Assembly (NCBI RefSeq): GCF_028621895.1
Contig: NZ_CP117520.1
Location: 186,001 to 250,000 of the forward strand
Origin: Acinetobacter sp. GSS19
GTDB taxonomy: Bacteria; Pseudomonadota; Gammaproteobacteria; Pseudomonadales; Moraxellaceae
Direction: 5' to 3'
Length of the DNA: 64,000 nt
The first letter of the stretch is position 1. The number at the start of each line of letters is the position of its first letter. Shown here piece after piece: positions 41,303 through 51,112 of this stretch. The position numbers and the translations under genes were made by a program. The notes beneath the pieces were generated by a model. The model ran no database searches, was not told where the DNA came from, and was given only the letters and a program-made list of their open reading frames with translations.

Positions 41303-42676
41303 TTAAGCACTTTTTATCTGATTTGTACCCTTTGAACGCTGCATGATACTGTTGAACAGGACTTCAGCTTGAACGGGCATTGACAACTCCTGTAAGGCCT
41401 GTTGGATCAGTTGCCAAGAAATTCCGGACTGACGATCTAACATGAGATACGGTACAAAGATTTGTTCAGGGAAAGACTGCAAACGTGACAGACCATGTAC
41501 CACTCGAATCTTTTGTCGCTCTTTGAGGAGGATTAATGGGGTTTCTGCACTCGCTGGCATTTCATCAAAGGCAATAAATTTATGGGTGTGTAATGCAGTG
41601 ACAGGAACATAGCCACGATACTGTTCACGTTGCCATAAAAATTTATCTTCTGAACTATATTGCTCAAATACAGCATCGATATTATTTAATGAATGGCGAA
41701 TTCCTGACCAATCGAGCGTTTTGCAGGAGATCAGTTCATGGCGTTGATGGTGACTGAGCTGGTTCAGTAAACGTAAGGCTTGCACTTGGCTTTGTGCACC
41801 CAGTAGAACGAGATAAGCAACAAATTGTCCTTTTTTATTGATTTGTTCTCCGACATATATTGGATTCTGTGTCAGTTGTTCACTTTCATAGTGGCAGCTG
41901 TAGAGGCGTAAGAAAGCTGAACAATCAGTAGGTTGGCAGTCTAATTGATACAACTGTTCGGATGCTTGTGTTCCTAGTTTTAACTGCTGGACCTGAACGT
42001 GTAAGCCATCAAGCAATAAATGCTTTGGCACAGTTTTAGGCTTGCTGAGTATAGGCGTTACAGTAGGGGGAGTCGGTTCACGTTGTATAGGTGTGGATGC
42101 TGTATTAATTTCGGTTGGTAAAGCGAATGCTCGTTCAGCAGTCTGGCTCAGTGAGGCGGAAATTGTTGGGAATGCGGTGGATGGTTCGTTAATTTCCAGA
42201 ACAGGAACGATGGGGGTGAGCTGTTCATCGGGTAGTATCAGACCATCTTGTACATTTTGCTCCAGCCATTTGAAGCATTCTGCCAAACTCGATGCGCTAA
42301 AAGATCGGGTCTGTTCACGTTCTGGATGAGCGAATGCGATGAGCCAGCCGGATTTCTTATGATAACTCAGCCCCCAACGTGGAGCACTGGCAGCTTTCAG
42401 CTGTTGTTGTAATTCATCGGGGGTATTGAAACGGCCACAAAAACTGAGTTGAAAATGGCTGTTGAGGAGATACTCCTGCAAAGCCTGATCTGGAGATAAG
42501 CGCTCTTTCAGGGCTTGTTGCTGTTTCTGGAAAATGCAAGGATCACAGGATTGAAAAATATTTTTTAGGCGCTGTGTTGCCTTAGCCCGCTCAAATAACG
42601 TCAATGAGGGCTGTTGCAAAATCTGGGTGAGTTGTTGAACTTCCTGAATAAGTCTGGCTTTTTCAATCAGGCTCAT
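41303..42676 (-). CDS. Hypothetical 457-aa protein with a ParB-like motif
   Basis: Not a recognised family as a whole. Residues 1-45 are helical (IEKARLIQEVQQLTQIL and FERAKATQRLKNIF). Residues 70-150 look like a small compact domain (SHFQLSFCGRFNTPDELQQQL, SGWLIAFAHPE, AECFKWLEQN). A Pro/Thr-rich linker covers about 150-215. Near the C-terminus, PLILLKERQKIRVVHGLSR followed by VPYLMLD resembles the ParB/sulfiredoxin fold box with its GxxR motif; this similarity is by eye and unproven. It begins 9 bp after a 59-aa gene on the same strand, and the two probably form one unit. No membrane segments or signal peptide are visible. Confidence 0.6.
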   Translation of the reverse strand: MSLIEKARLIQEVQQLTQILQQPSLTLFERAKATQRLKNIFQSCDPCIFQKQQQALKERLSPDQALQEYLLNSHFQLSFCGRFNTPDELQQQLKAASAPRWGLSYHKKSGWLIAFAHPEREQTRSFSASSLAECFKWLEQNVQDGLILPDEQLTPIVPVLEINEPSTAFPTISASLSQTAERAFALPTEINTASTPIQREPTPPTVTPILSKPKTVPKHLLLDGLHVQVQQLKLGTQASEQLYQLDCQPTDCSAFLRLYSCHYESEQLTQNPIYVGEQINKKGQFVAYLVLLGAQSQVQALRLLNQLSHHQRHELISCKTLDWSGIRHSLNNIDAVFEQYSSEDKFLWQREQYRGYVPVTALHTHKFIAFDEMPASAETPLILLKERQKIRVVHGLSRLQSFPEQIFVPYLMLDRQSGISWQLIQQALQELSMPVQAEVLFNSIMQRSKGTNQIKSA

Positions 42677-42685
42677 GCATTTCTC

Positions 42686-42865
42686 TTATACATACTCAAG
42701 TGCTTGTTCTAGATAACTGGCCAATACAATATTAAGAACCATCTCTAGTAATTTAAATTCACTTGAAGCGGGCTGTGGATGCTGCTCTGCGAGCGTTATT
42801 AAATGTTCGAGATCGGCCTGTAGAGGAGGCAGCTGACCTTGGATAATCGCCTGAAGTTGTTGCAT
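42686..42865 (-). CDS. Small 59-aa protein upstream of the ParB-like gene
   Basis: A short gene encoding a 59-residue acidic, Leu/Gln-rich helical protein (start MQQLQAIIQGQLPPLQADLE, end LEQALEYV). It ends 9 bp before the start of the 457-aa gene, the spacing of co-transcribed genes. AAGG lies about 11 bases before the ATG, a weak ribosome site. No family is recognised. Its compact helical content and position suggest a partner of the larger protein, but this is inference. Confidence 0.5.
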   Translation of the reverse strand: MQQLQAIIQGQLPPLQADLEHLITLAEQHPQPASSEFKLLEMVLNIVLASYLEQALEYV

Positions 42866-43454
42866 GCTGCTAAAACCTTCATGTGACTTATTTTGTGCGT
42901 TTATTGATTATAAGGTTTTAGCCTCGATTTGCATGGGCAAGAGTCGTCATTTAACTGAGGAAGAGATTGATAAAAGGTTGAATGATCTCGTGTATTGATC
43001 GTTATTTTATGGTTGTTTTGTGAAATGGTTTTGGTTTTTTGGGTAAGGTGACTGGCATAAAGTATCATCTCGTTTGAATTTGAAACAGTTTTCGTAATGA
43101 AGATGAATTCTCTATTTAATAAATACAAGATATATGAAGTTGATCGCTTGGTATAGAGTTTTGTAATGGATAAGTTCCCTAAAAAAATATAAGCAGATTT
43201 GGATTTTTTTGCATTTCTATGGGAAACAAATTTATAAGATAAACTATAGAGCCTACTGAAAGGACAGAAAATTCCTTTCGAATCTTATCGCAATCAGTGA
43301 ACTGATCTTTTTTACTGTGATGTTTTTACAATGACATTAAAGATCAGAGTCTTAGTATGCCAATAGGTGCATTCGGAATGTGAAAGGAAGGAATGATCTT
43401 AATCGGTATTATGGAAAGACCTCACCGATCTAAGGCCTTCCCAAGGCGATTGAA
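42866..43454 (+). other. 589-bp gene-free region
   Basis: No convincing coding region. It holds the leader of the minus-strand unit ending at 42865, a candidate plus-strand small RNA (43245-43313), and near 43413-43441 an imperfect hairpin behind the minus-strand gene at 43455. Confidence 0.55.
43209..43313 (+). ncRNA. Candidate small RNA with promoter and terminator
   Basis: TTGCAT (43209-43214) and TATAAG (43233-43238) are 18 bp apart. About 20 bp on, GAAAGGA/TCCTTTC forms a 7-bp hairpin (43258-43279), then ATCAG/CTGAT around TGAA (43293-43306) is followed by a C and six Ts. The predicted RNA runs about 43245-43313, near 69 nt. No ORF lies within it. Confidence 0.35.
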
Positions 43455-43937
43455 TTAAGCTGATTTTTTGAACCAGTTAAACCAGCCTTTTTTCTCTTTT
43501 TTTACTTCTGCTTGAGACGCTTGTGGTTGTAATTCAGTTTTGGCTTGAGCAGGAGTGTGCTCAATCTTATTCTCGATTGTTACAGCCTCTTGTTGAGCGG
43601 GTGCTGTCGAGGCCGCTAATTTTTCTTTGGCTACGCTAAGCTGTGCGGGTACTGGAGGGACTTGTTGTTGTGCAGTTTCCACTTTCAACTCAGCAGCCGG
43701 TTTTTTCAGTTCCGCATTTTCATGAGCCAGTTGAGCTCGCTCTTGACCGTGCTGTTTGGCCATTTGCGCTTTTTGGCTCGCTTCCAATTGTGCTGCTTCT
43801 GCATGAACAGGCGCTTGCATCATATTTTGCATGGCCGGTGCTGTCATTTTATGTTGATGTGTTTTTCCAGGTTCAGCCAGCGCATAACTAGAACTTGCAA
43901 GGACTGCCACAGATAAAACACTTTTCACTACTGTCAT
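43455..43937 (-). CDS. Secreted Ala/Gln/Glu-rich hypothetical protein
   Basis: A 160-residue protein with a signal peptide (MTVVKSVLSVAVLASSSYALA, cut after ALA) and a mature part of low complexity rich in Ala, Gln, Glu, Lys and Pro, with a helical/coiled-coil middle (EAAQLEASQKAQMAKQ) and a distinct basic-aromatic tail (KKEKKGWFNWFKKSA). No cysteines. No family recognised. The tail could contact membrane or a cell-wall polymer. It is probably a single gene: the upstream minus-strand gene ends over 230 bp away and that gap holds repeated hairpin elements. Confidence 0.65.
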   Translation of the reverse strand: MTVVKSVLSVAVLASSSYALAEPGKTHQHKMTAPAMQNMMQAPVHAEAAQLEASQKAQMAKQHGQERAQLAHENAELKKPAAELKVETAQQQVPPVPAQLSVAKEKLAASTAPAQQEAVTIENKIEHTPAQAKTELQPQASQAEVKKEKKGWFNWFKKSA

Positions 43938-44007
43938 GATCTTTTACCGTTTCTTATTAAATGAAGCTGAAGAAAAATTAAATAGGCCTCAGCTGAAATC
44001 AAGTGTA

Positions 44008-44173
44008 GACCTGTGCTGATTGAAAAACTGTGTAAAAATACGCCGTTTTCTGTTGAATGATGGGTGATTAAGCAATCTTTACAATTATGTAACACAGGTC
44101 AGGTGAGGACTCATCGTTTTGAGGAATGCTGTCCTGTGCTGTTAGAAAATAATTTCCAGCAACACAGGTCAGG
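44008..44173 (-). repeat. Two tandem CCTGTG/CACAGG hairpin units
   Basis: AACACAGGTCAGG occurs at 44091-44103 and again exactly 70 bp on at 44161-44173. Each is preceded by a CCTGTGCTG complement (44010-44018 and 44133-44141). GACCTGTG (44008) pairs with CACAGGTC (44093), and CCTGT-GCTG-GAAA pairs with TTTC-CAGC-ACAGG in the second unit. The block lies in the leader of the 43455-43937 gene and after the end of the 44176-44469 gene. Confidence 0.6.
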
Positions 44174-44175
44174 GA

Positions 44176-44469
44176 TTAGTGACTGTAGGATGAATGTGTG
44201 GATTTACATTTACGTTGATACCAGTTACCTGCAATCCCGCCCAACAGTGCACCGCTAAATGTACCGAATACAGGGAGAATACGCCCTGCTACCGCACCGA
44301 CCAGTACACCGGTCATGGTTGGTGAGATCGGTAAGGCATTGAGTGTACTGAGCGCCTGTTGTTTCATGCTTTGCTTTGTCATATCTGTTGCAGCCAAGGT
44401 GTTTTCGGCATTTTCATTACTGACTTCAGTTGTATCCTGCTGGGGTGTTTGATGGTCAAGTGTAGACAT
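44176..44469 (-). CDS. Small membrane protein with glycine-zipper helices
   Basis: A 97-residue protein with a polar, acidic N-terminal half (Gln, Thr, Asn-rich, about 1-45) and a C-terminal hydrophobic region with GVLVGAVAGRILPVFG and FSGALLGGIAGN, a Gly-x3-Gly type zipper that could make two short membrane helices, then a basic His/Ser tail. GAGAGAGA precedes the ATG. No family is named with confidence; it resembles short glycine-zipper stress proteins. Confidence 0.6.
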   Translation of the reverse strand: MSTLDHQTPQQDTTEVSNENAENTLAATDMTKQSMKQQALSTLNALPISPTMTGVLVGAVAGRILPVFGTFSGALLGGIAGNWYQRKCKSTHSSYSH

Positions 44470-44827
44470 AAGGATTCTCTCTCTGTCAAAAAAAACAATT
44501 TCATTATGCTAAAGGGATTTATTCTGCTGGATGTAGTGAGGCTGTAATTCTGGGCAGATTTTTAGTAACTTTTCGCCGCTTTCTGTAGTTTTATTTCAGC
44601 ATGATTAAATCACACGCTAGATTTTTCATTTTTTAAGTTATTTAAATATATAAATATTTTTAATTAATGGTCTGTCGGGCCAGTATAGGTATAAATTGAA
44701 GATATTGCTGTTTGCAAGGAATAAGCAGGGTTGTGTATGACTCTGGTGAGCGTTATTTAATTTTCAGGTTTTTCCTTAAAAGTGGCGTTAACTTAGAAAA
44801 ACAATAAAATCATCTGAGGGTAAACTT
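44470..44827 (+). other. Divergent promoter region before the dodecin gene
   Basis: 358 bp without a plausible gene, with an AT-rich core (around 44630-44670). It must carry promoters for the minus-strand membrane protein and for dodecin. No convincing single motif was picked. Confidence 0.5.
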
Positions 44828-45028
44828 ATGTCGATTGCAAAAGTTTTGGAAATAACAGCGACCAGTAACCGTAGTTTTGAAGATGCGATTCAGAGTGGTA
44901 TTGCCAAGGTGACTGAAACGGTACAAAACGTTCAAGGCGCTTGGATTAATGAGCAGAATATCGTGATTAAAGACAATGCTATCGTTGAATACCGAGTGAA
45001 TTTAAAAGTAACTTTTGTCGTTGAATAA
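44828..45028 (+). CDS. Dodecin family flavin-binding protein
   Basis: A 66-residue protein matching dodecin: VLEITATSNRSFEDAIQSGIAKVTETVQNVQGAWI, then VKDN-type strand and YRVNLKVTFVVE. Dodecins form hollow 12-mers that store FMN, riboflavin or CoA. The Trp in GAWI is the residue that stacks with the flavin ring. GAGGG precedes the ATG. It has its own terminator. Confidence 0.9.
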   Translation: MSIAKVLEITATSNRSFEDAIQSGIAKVTETVQNVQGAWINEQNIVIKDNAIVEYRVNLKVTFVVE

Positions 45029-45042
45029 GCTTTCTTAACGCC

Positions 45043-45074
45043 AAAAAATCCCCATCTCAGATGGGGATTTTTTT
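45043..45074 (+). terminator. Bidirectional terminator between dodecin and frnE
   Basis: TCCCCAT pairs with ATGGGGA around CTCAG, with A and T runs on both sides. Confidence 0.88.
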
Positions 45075-45106
45075 ATGCCTAATCGCTTTATGCCACTCGA
45101 AATAGT

Positions 45107-45808
45107 TTATTTCTCAGGCAGTTCACAATTGTCAGTTTCACATTGTGCAGCCGCCTCTGTGCTGACCTCAGCGTGTTCCATATCATGTTGAACTTTGCTG
45201 AGCACTTCGGTGAAAACTTCTAACGGCTGAGCGCCTGATAGGGCAACGCGCTGGTCAAAAACGAAGAATGGAACGCCATTGACCTTAAGTTGTTCTTTGG
45301 CAATTTGCTCATCATGACGCACAAAATCGGCAAACAGATCGGTATCCAGCACATATTCGACTTCAGCTGCATCGAGACCAATTCGCGCTGCCACATCTTC
45401 AACCGTTTCACGCTCCCCAATCGGTAAGCCTTGGGTCATATAACTATAGAAAAAAGCCTCTTGTGCCTGATGGCCTAGCCCTTTGCTCTGCGCCAAGTGA
45501 ATAATGCGGTGGGCATTAAAGGTATTTCCCGAGTTGGCTTGTTGCCAGTTAAATTCAATGCCTTCTTCGGCAGCCATTTCTGCAATGCGCTGCTGCATCT
45601 CCTGCATGTCACTCAGGCTACGGCCATATTTCTCTGCCAGTCGTTCAGTATTGCTGATCGCATGTTTTTCTGGTGCATCTGGATCAAGTTCATAACTGTG
45701 CCAGTGGATTTCAAGTTCGATGCCGGCTTGTTGTGCCGCCTTTTCAAGACGTTTCTTGCCGATATAACAGAACGGACAGACCACATCAGACCAGATATCT
45801 ACACGCAT
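45107..45808 (-). CDS. FrnE-type DsbA-family oxidoreductase
   Basis: A 233-residue thioredoxin-fold protein with the active-site motif CPFC (Cys11-Cys14) right after the first strand, an inserted helical domain with NAHRIIHLAQSKG, and the cis-Pro loop GVPFFVFDQ. There is no signal peptide, so it is cytoplasmic, in line with the FrnE/2-hydroxychromene isomerase-like branch of DsbA proteins. The C-terminal tail has a second pair, Cys223 and Cys228 in CETDNC, the same CX4C spacing known from Deinococcus FrnE. This supports a disulfide isomerase/oxidative stress role; substrates are unknown. Confidence 0.82.
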   Translation of the reverse strand: MRVDIWSDVVCPFCYIGKKRLEKAAQQAGIELEIHWHSYELDPDAPEKHAISNTERLAEKYGRSLSDMQEMQQRIAEMAAEEGIEFNWQQANSGNTFNAHRIIHLAQSKGLGHQAQEAFFYSYMTQGLPIGERETVEDVAARIGLDAAEVEYVLDTDLFADFVRHDEQIAKEQLKVNGVPFFVFDQRVALSGAQPLEVFTEVLSKVQHDMEHAEVSTEAAAQCETDNCELPEK

Positions 45809-46014
45809 GGGAATTCTCGATGGTTACTTGAAGCAAAATGATAGGGGGATCGGTCGTGCTTTAAAAGAGGAGAGCTGCAATTAAATTGTTGTGCTGAATT
45901 CAAACATAAGGGAGTGACGAGGAAGGAGGCTTTTATCGGATTTAGGTAAAATTCAGCCACCGCGGTCAGATTGATGGTCTAAGATATTCAAAAAGCAGAG
46001 ATTTGGAGAGAGCA

Positions 46015-46764
46015 ATGCGCCGTATCTTTCTGATTTTAGGTTTATCGGTTGTTTTGGTATTTGGTTTGCTTTTCTATCAATACCAGTTGCAGCAACGTGA
46101 GGCAGCCGAATTGCAGGTCTATCAAGCGGTGATGCAGGAAAAGATGACTCTCATTTACCAGCAAGCCCAAGACTGGTCCAAGCCAATTCATGTGCCCATC
46201 CAAGATCAACGTTTGCAGGATGACTATCAGATTATTGCCAATTTTGTATTAACACAGGTGATACAGAATGCTGAGGCCCGCAATGCTTATTTACGGGCAT
46301 TGGAGGCAGCACAGTGGCCACGTTTTTTACAGATCGAGCGCCTTGATCAGGATCGTCAGCACAATTTCCGTGAAACGGAACAGATGCTCAAACAGGTACA
46401 TGCGATTACTGAACGCTATCAACAGCAGAGCCAGCTCCGAGAACAACAGGCACTAGAACAGGCGAAAGCCTTGCCCATCAAGGCACGTTTTCGTAAGCAA
46501 CTGGCACAAAGTCTGCGAGAAAGCCATGAAAGTGACCAGACCTATGCTTTATTTGCGTTGGAATTACAGGTTTTAACGAAAGCAGATGCGATGTTTGACA
46601 TCCTCAAACGTGATAAATGGGTACGTAAAAACAAAACCTTTATGTTTGAAAATGCGCAGGCGGTCAAACAGTTTAATGCTCTGTACAAAGATGTACTGAG
46701 TTTAAATGCACAAATGGAGCGAATTAAAAAACAGAATATTCAGGCAGTTGAGCAGAAGCTATAA
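46015..46764 (+). CDS. Membrane-anchored helical hypothetical protein
   Basis: A 249-residue protein with one N-terminal membrane helix (about 3-20, MRRIFLILGLSVVLVFGLLF) and a long charged helical body rich in Gln, Glu and Lys (about 25-249), likely coiled coil in the periplasm. No cysteines or catalytic motifs were seen and no family is recognised. The ATG at 46015 has GGAGAG just upstream. It is monocistronic or pairs loosely with the next small gene (117 bp gap). Confidence 0.6.
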   Translation: MRRIFLILGLSVVLVFGLLFYQYQLQQREAAELQVYQAVMQEKMTLIYQQAQDWSKPIHVPIQDQRLQDDYQIIANFVLTQVIQNAEARNAYLRALEAAQWPRFLQIERLDQDRQHNFRETEQMLKQVHAITERYQQQSQLREQQALEQAKALPIKARFRKQLAQSLRESHESDQTYALFALELQVLTKADAMFDILKRDKWVRKNKTFMFENAQAVKQFNALYKDVLSLNAQMERIKKQNIQAVEQKL

Positions 46765-46881
46765 GATCACCATCTATCGGAAAATCCAGCATTTTTAGGC
46801 AGATGTCACAGAGCATTCAATCTTCTATTCTAGGCTTAAGACCGTGGACATAGATCACCCATCTGATCGGCAGGATTTGAT

Positions 46882-47154
46882 ATGAACACCATCCAAGTCT
46901 TTGATGAGCTTCAACAGAAATATGCTCAGTATCTGGAAAATCAGCATTATCCTAAACTGGAACGGTTAAATAACTGGGGCAAAAATCGATTTTTCTTTCA
47001 TCAATATTTTCATCTGATCGAAGATCAGCATCAAACTGAACAGATCGTCATAGAGTTCCATCAGCGCCAATACTGCTTACAGACTGGCAAGGCACCAGAT
47101 TTTATGGATCAGGAAAAGTATATGGCCTGGCTGATACAAGAATTATGGCATTAG
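46882..47154 (+). CDS. Small hypothetical protein (90 aa)
   Basis: A 90-residue soluble protein rich in aromatic residues, His and Gln (for example FFFHQYFHLIEDQHQ), ending in LIQELWH. CAGGA precedes the ATG. No family or motif was recognised. The lack of a signal or membrane segment suggests the cytoplasm. Confidence 0.5.
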   Translation: MNTIQVFDELQQKYAQYLENQHYPKLERLNNWGKNRFFFHQYFHLIEDQHQTEQIVIEFHQRQYCLQTGKAPDFMDQEKYMAWLIQELWH

Positions 47155-47227
47155 AAAGGTAAGTTGGCTTTGGACGCTTGATCGGTCGCTGGATGTCATC
47201 GAGACTTTTTTCAGCTTGATGACCGAT

Positions 47228-47262
47228 AAAAGAATCCCCGCACTGGACGGGGATTCTTTTTA
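47228..47262 (-). terminator. Bidirectional terminator after fadA
   Basis: AAGAATCCCCG pairs with CGGGGATTCTT around CACTGGA, with A and T runs. It serves the minus-strand fadBA operon and the plus-strand small gene. Confidence 0.88.
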
Positions 47263-47275
47263 TTTCTTAGATCAG

Positions 47276-48448
<1,173 letters not shown>

Positions 48449-48460
48449 TCACGTTGCTCC

Positions 48461-50614
48461 TTAACCGTAGAATTTCTGATTATTTTCAGCCATGTCACGT
48501 AGCATTTGCGGTGCTTCGTAGGCTTTGCCCAGATAGGCGTACTTGTTGCACAGCGCGACATATTCGGCCACACCGGTCTGGTCGATATAACGACATGGGC
48601 CACCACGGAAGGCTGGGAAGCCAATCCCCATGATCATGGCCATATCGGCTTCGGCCGCAGTCGCGACAATCTTATCTTCCAGACAGCGCACGGTTTCGTT
48701 ACATAACGCCAGCATCATGCGATCAATAATGTCCTGCGGATCGAACTCACGTTTTTCACCGGTCACGACGGGTGCAATAATGTCGTAGGTGCTTGGGTCA
48801 ACTTTTTTGGCTTTTTTACCTTTTTTGTCCAGTTCATAGTGATAGAAACCGACATCATTTTTCTGGCCCAAACGTTGTGCTTCATAGAGGGTTTCAATGG
48901 AGCCTTTGAAATTCGGTTTCATGCGATCCGGGAAACCTTCGGCCATGACTTCGGCACCATGCACGCCGGTATCGATCCCGACCACATCCATCAGATAGGC
49001 AGGACCCATCGGCCAGCCAAATTTTTCCATCACTTTGTCGATTTGCTGGAAATCTGCGCCGTCTTTTAGCAGTAAGTCAAACGCACCAAAATACGGGAAC
49101 AGTACGCGGTTGACCAGGAAGCCCGGACAGTCATTGACCACGATTGGGGTTTTCCCCATTTTTTGTGCCAAGACGACTGTGGTCGCGATTGCTTCATCCG
49201 AGGTTTTCTCACCGCGGATCACTTCCACTAAGGGCATCATATGCACCGGGTTAAAGAAGTGCATGCCGACAAAGTTTTCCGGACGCTGCAGCGCTTTAGC
49301 CAAGCGAGTAATAGAGATGGTCGAGGTGTTGGATGCAATGATGGTATTGTCACGAACCTTGCTTTCGGTATCACGCAGCACGGCTTCCTTGATTTTTGGA
49401 TTTTCCGTGACTGCTTCGATTACGATATCGACTTCTTTAAACTCGTCATAGCTTAAGCTTGGACGGATGCGTGCCAGAGTTTCGCCCATTTTGGCGGGTG
49501 TGAGTTTCTGGCGTTCCACCTGTTTGGTCAGTAACTTGTTGGCTTCTGACATGCCCAGTGCAAGCTGTGGGTTGCCAATGTCTTTCATGATGATTGGCGT
49601 GCCTTTCACTGCGGATTGATAGGCAATCCCACCACCCATAATGCCGGCACCCAGTACAGCCGCCTGATTGACTGGATGTGCGCCTTTTTCATATTTTTTC
49701 GCAGTCTTTTTCACGATCTGGTCGTTCAGGAACAGACCAATCAGAGCCTCAGCCTGTGGTGTGACTGCGACTTTGGCAAAGTTTTGTGCCTCAATTTTAA
49801 CGGCTTCATCACGCGGCAGGCTGGCTGAGGCTTCGAGTGAATCCAGTAAAATTTTTGGTGCCGGATACTGTGCCGGATTGGCTTTGGCAAACACCACACC
49901 GCGTGCACTGTTAAATGCCATCATTTGTTCAAGTGAGCTGAGTTTGACTGGGTCAATTTTTTCCTGACGTTTGGCACGCCAGTCCAGACGCCCCGCAATT
50001 GCCTGTTTGACCAAATCTAATGCCGCAGCCTGGAGCTGGTCGGCTGCCACGACCGCATCTACGGCACCATCTTTCAGGGCGGCTTGTGCTTTTTTCGGTG
50101 CGGCCAGTGTCATCCATTCAATGGCATTATCAATCCCGATGACACGGCTCAAACGGATGGTTCCACCAAAGCCTGGAATCAGGCCCAGTTTGATTTCAGG
50201 CAGACCGACTTGTGCCTGCTCCGCCATCACACGGTAGTCACACACCAGACACATCTCAAAACCACCGCCGAAGGCAATGCCATTGATTGCGGCAACTTTC
50301 GGAACATCGAGATCTTCAAATCCGCTAAACACATCATGACTTGGCAATAACCAGTCGACGATGCCCTGTTCACCTCGAGCGAAGTTTTCATCAAATTCAG
50401 TGATGTCCGCACCGACAATAAATGTGGATTTGGCCGAAGTCACGATCAGACCCTGAATTTCTGGATGTGCTTTCACGGCATTAATTGCGGCCTGAAAATC
50501 TTCAATCGTTGCACGGTTGAACTTGTTAACCGACTCACCTTGTAAGTCAAAGCGGAATTCTGCAATTCCGTCCGCAAGCATCTGGACGGTAATGGCATTG
50601 CCAGCGTGGATCAT
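48461..50614 (-). CDS. fadB: Fatty oxidation complex subunit alpha FadB
   Basis: The 717-residue bifunctional subunit has an N-terminal enoyl-CoA hydratase/isomerase domain (about 1-190, [19 protein letters not shown] and FGGGFEMCL) and a 3-hydroxyacyl-CoA dehydrogenase part with the NAD motif [11 protein letters not shown] near residue 320, ASNTSTISI and [15 protein letters not shown]. The start at 50614 has AGGAG nearby and fits the family; a start at 50812 would add 66 unrelated residues. It is co-transcribed with fadA. Confidence 0.97.
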   Translation of the reverse strand: MIHAGNAITVQMLADGIAEFRFDLQGESVNKFNRATIEDFQAAINAVKAHPEIQGLIVTSAKSTFIVGADITEFDENFARGEQGIVDWLLPSHDVFSGFEDLDVPKVAAINGIAFGGGFEMCLVCDYRVMAEQAQVGLPEIKLGLIPGFGGTIRLSRVIGIDNAIEWMTLAAPKKAQAALKDGAVDAVVAADQLQAAALDLVKQAIAGRLDWRAKRQEKIDPVKLSSLEQMMAFNSARGVVFAKANPAQYPAPKILLDSLEASASLPRDEAVKIEAQNFAKVAVTPQAEALIGLFLNDQIVKKTAKKYEKGAHPVNQAAVLGAGIMGGGIAYQSAVKGTPIIMKDIGNPQLALGMSEANKLLTKQVERQKLTPAKMGETLARIRPSLSYDEFKEVDIVIEAVTENPKIKEAVLRDTESKVRDNTIIASNTSTISITRLAKALQRPENFVGMHFFNPVHMMPLVEVIRGEKTSDEAIATTVVLAQKMGKTPIVVNDCPGFLVNRVLFPYFGAFDLLLKDGADFQQIDKVMEKFGWPMGPAYLMDVVGIDTGVHGAEVMAEGFPDRMKPNFKGSIETLYEAQRLGQKNDVGFYHYELDKKGKKAKKVDPSTYDIIAPVVTGEKREFDPQDIIDRMMLALCNETVRCLEDKIVATAAEADMAMIMGIGFPAFRGGPCRYIDQTGVAEYVALCNKYAYLGKAYEAPQMLRDMAENNQKFYG

Positions 50615-51112
50615 GCCCTGATCTCCTTTATTTTGGAGGACTATTTTGTTGATGTCATAAAGCGGGTGTACCTGTCCTGCACACCTCGAGGTTCGCTCAA
50701 TCTTACGATAACTGTCCGGAAAATAAATATCACAAGTTGTATCAAGCCGTGACGCTAGGGTCACTAATTTTTTGTGGCTATGCTTGCTTAGTTGATCAGA
50801 TTTTTTAGGCAAGTCTGATGATGCTGAGAAATCGTTCTGTTTTTATGGGATTTTTTAACCCGGGAGGAATGGTTCAGGGATGAAATGTTTACGGATTTCT
50901 GGCATTAGCTTTACAAATTTTCGGTCAAAATAGTCAATCCAAGTGATTAAGCCACCATTGGATTGTGCCAAAAAGGACACGGCAGCGTTGCAGGATTGTG
51001 GATGGCGTGTTGCTGTTTTTTTGCTAGAATCCGCACAATTTTCAATGTTTTCTTGCTTTAAGGCCGGCTTTTTTAAGTCGCTTAACGCTGTGTCCTGTTA
51101 GTGAGTGGTCAT
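50615..51112 (+). other. Divergent fadB-lpxO promoter region
   Basis: 498 bp without a plausible gene. It must carry the fadBA promoter (minus) and the lpxO promoter (plus). No FadR- or PsrA-like palindrome was recognised by eye. Confidence 0.5.

Noticed and set aside
42901..43128. A 75-codon minus-strand ORF before the 59-aa gene
   Set aside because: No ribosome site, random-looking composition, and no separate gene signals.
44008..44173. 4.5S SRP RNA at the AGGTCAGG boxes
   Set aside because: The short AGGTCAGG match is present but the GGAAGGAGCA-type core and the long hairpin arms are missing.
50615..50812. A 66-residue N-terminal extension of FadB
   Set aside because: It lies upstream of a good AGGAG-ATG start and has no counterpart in the family.
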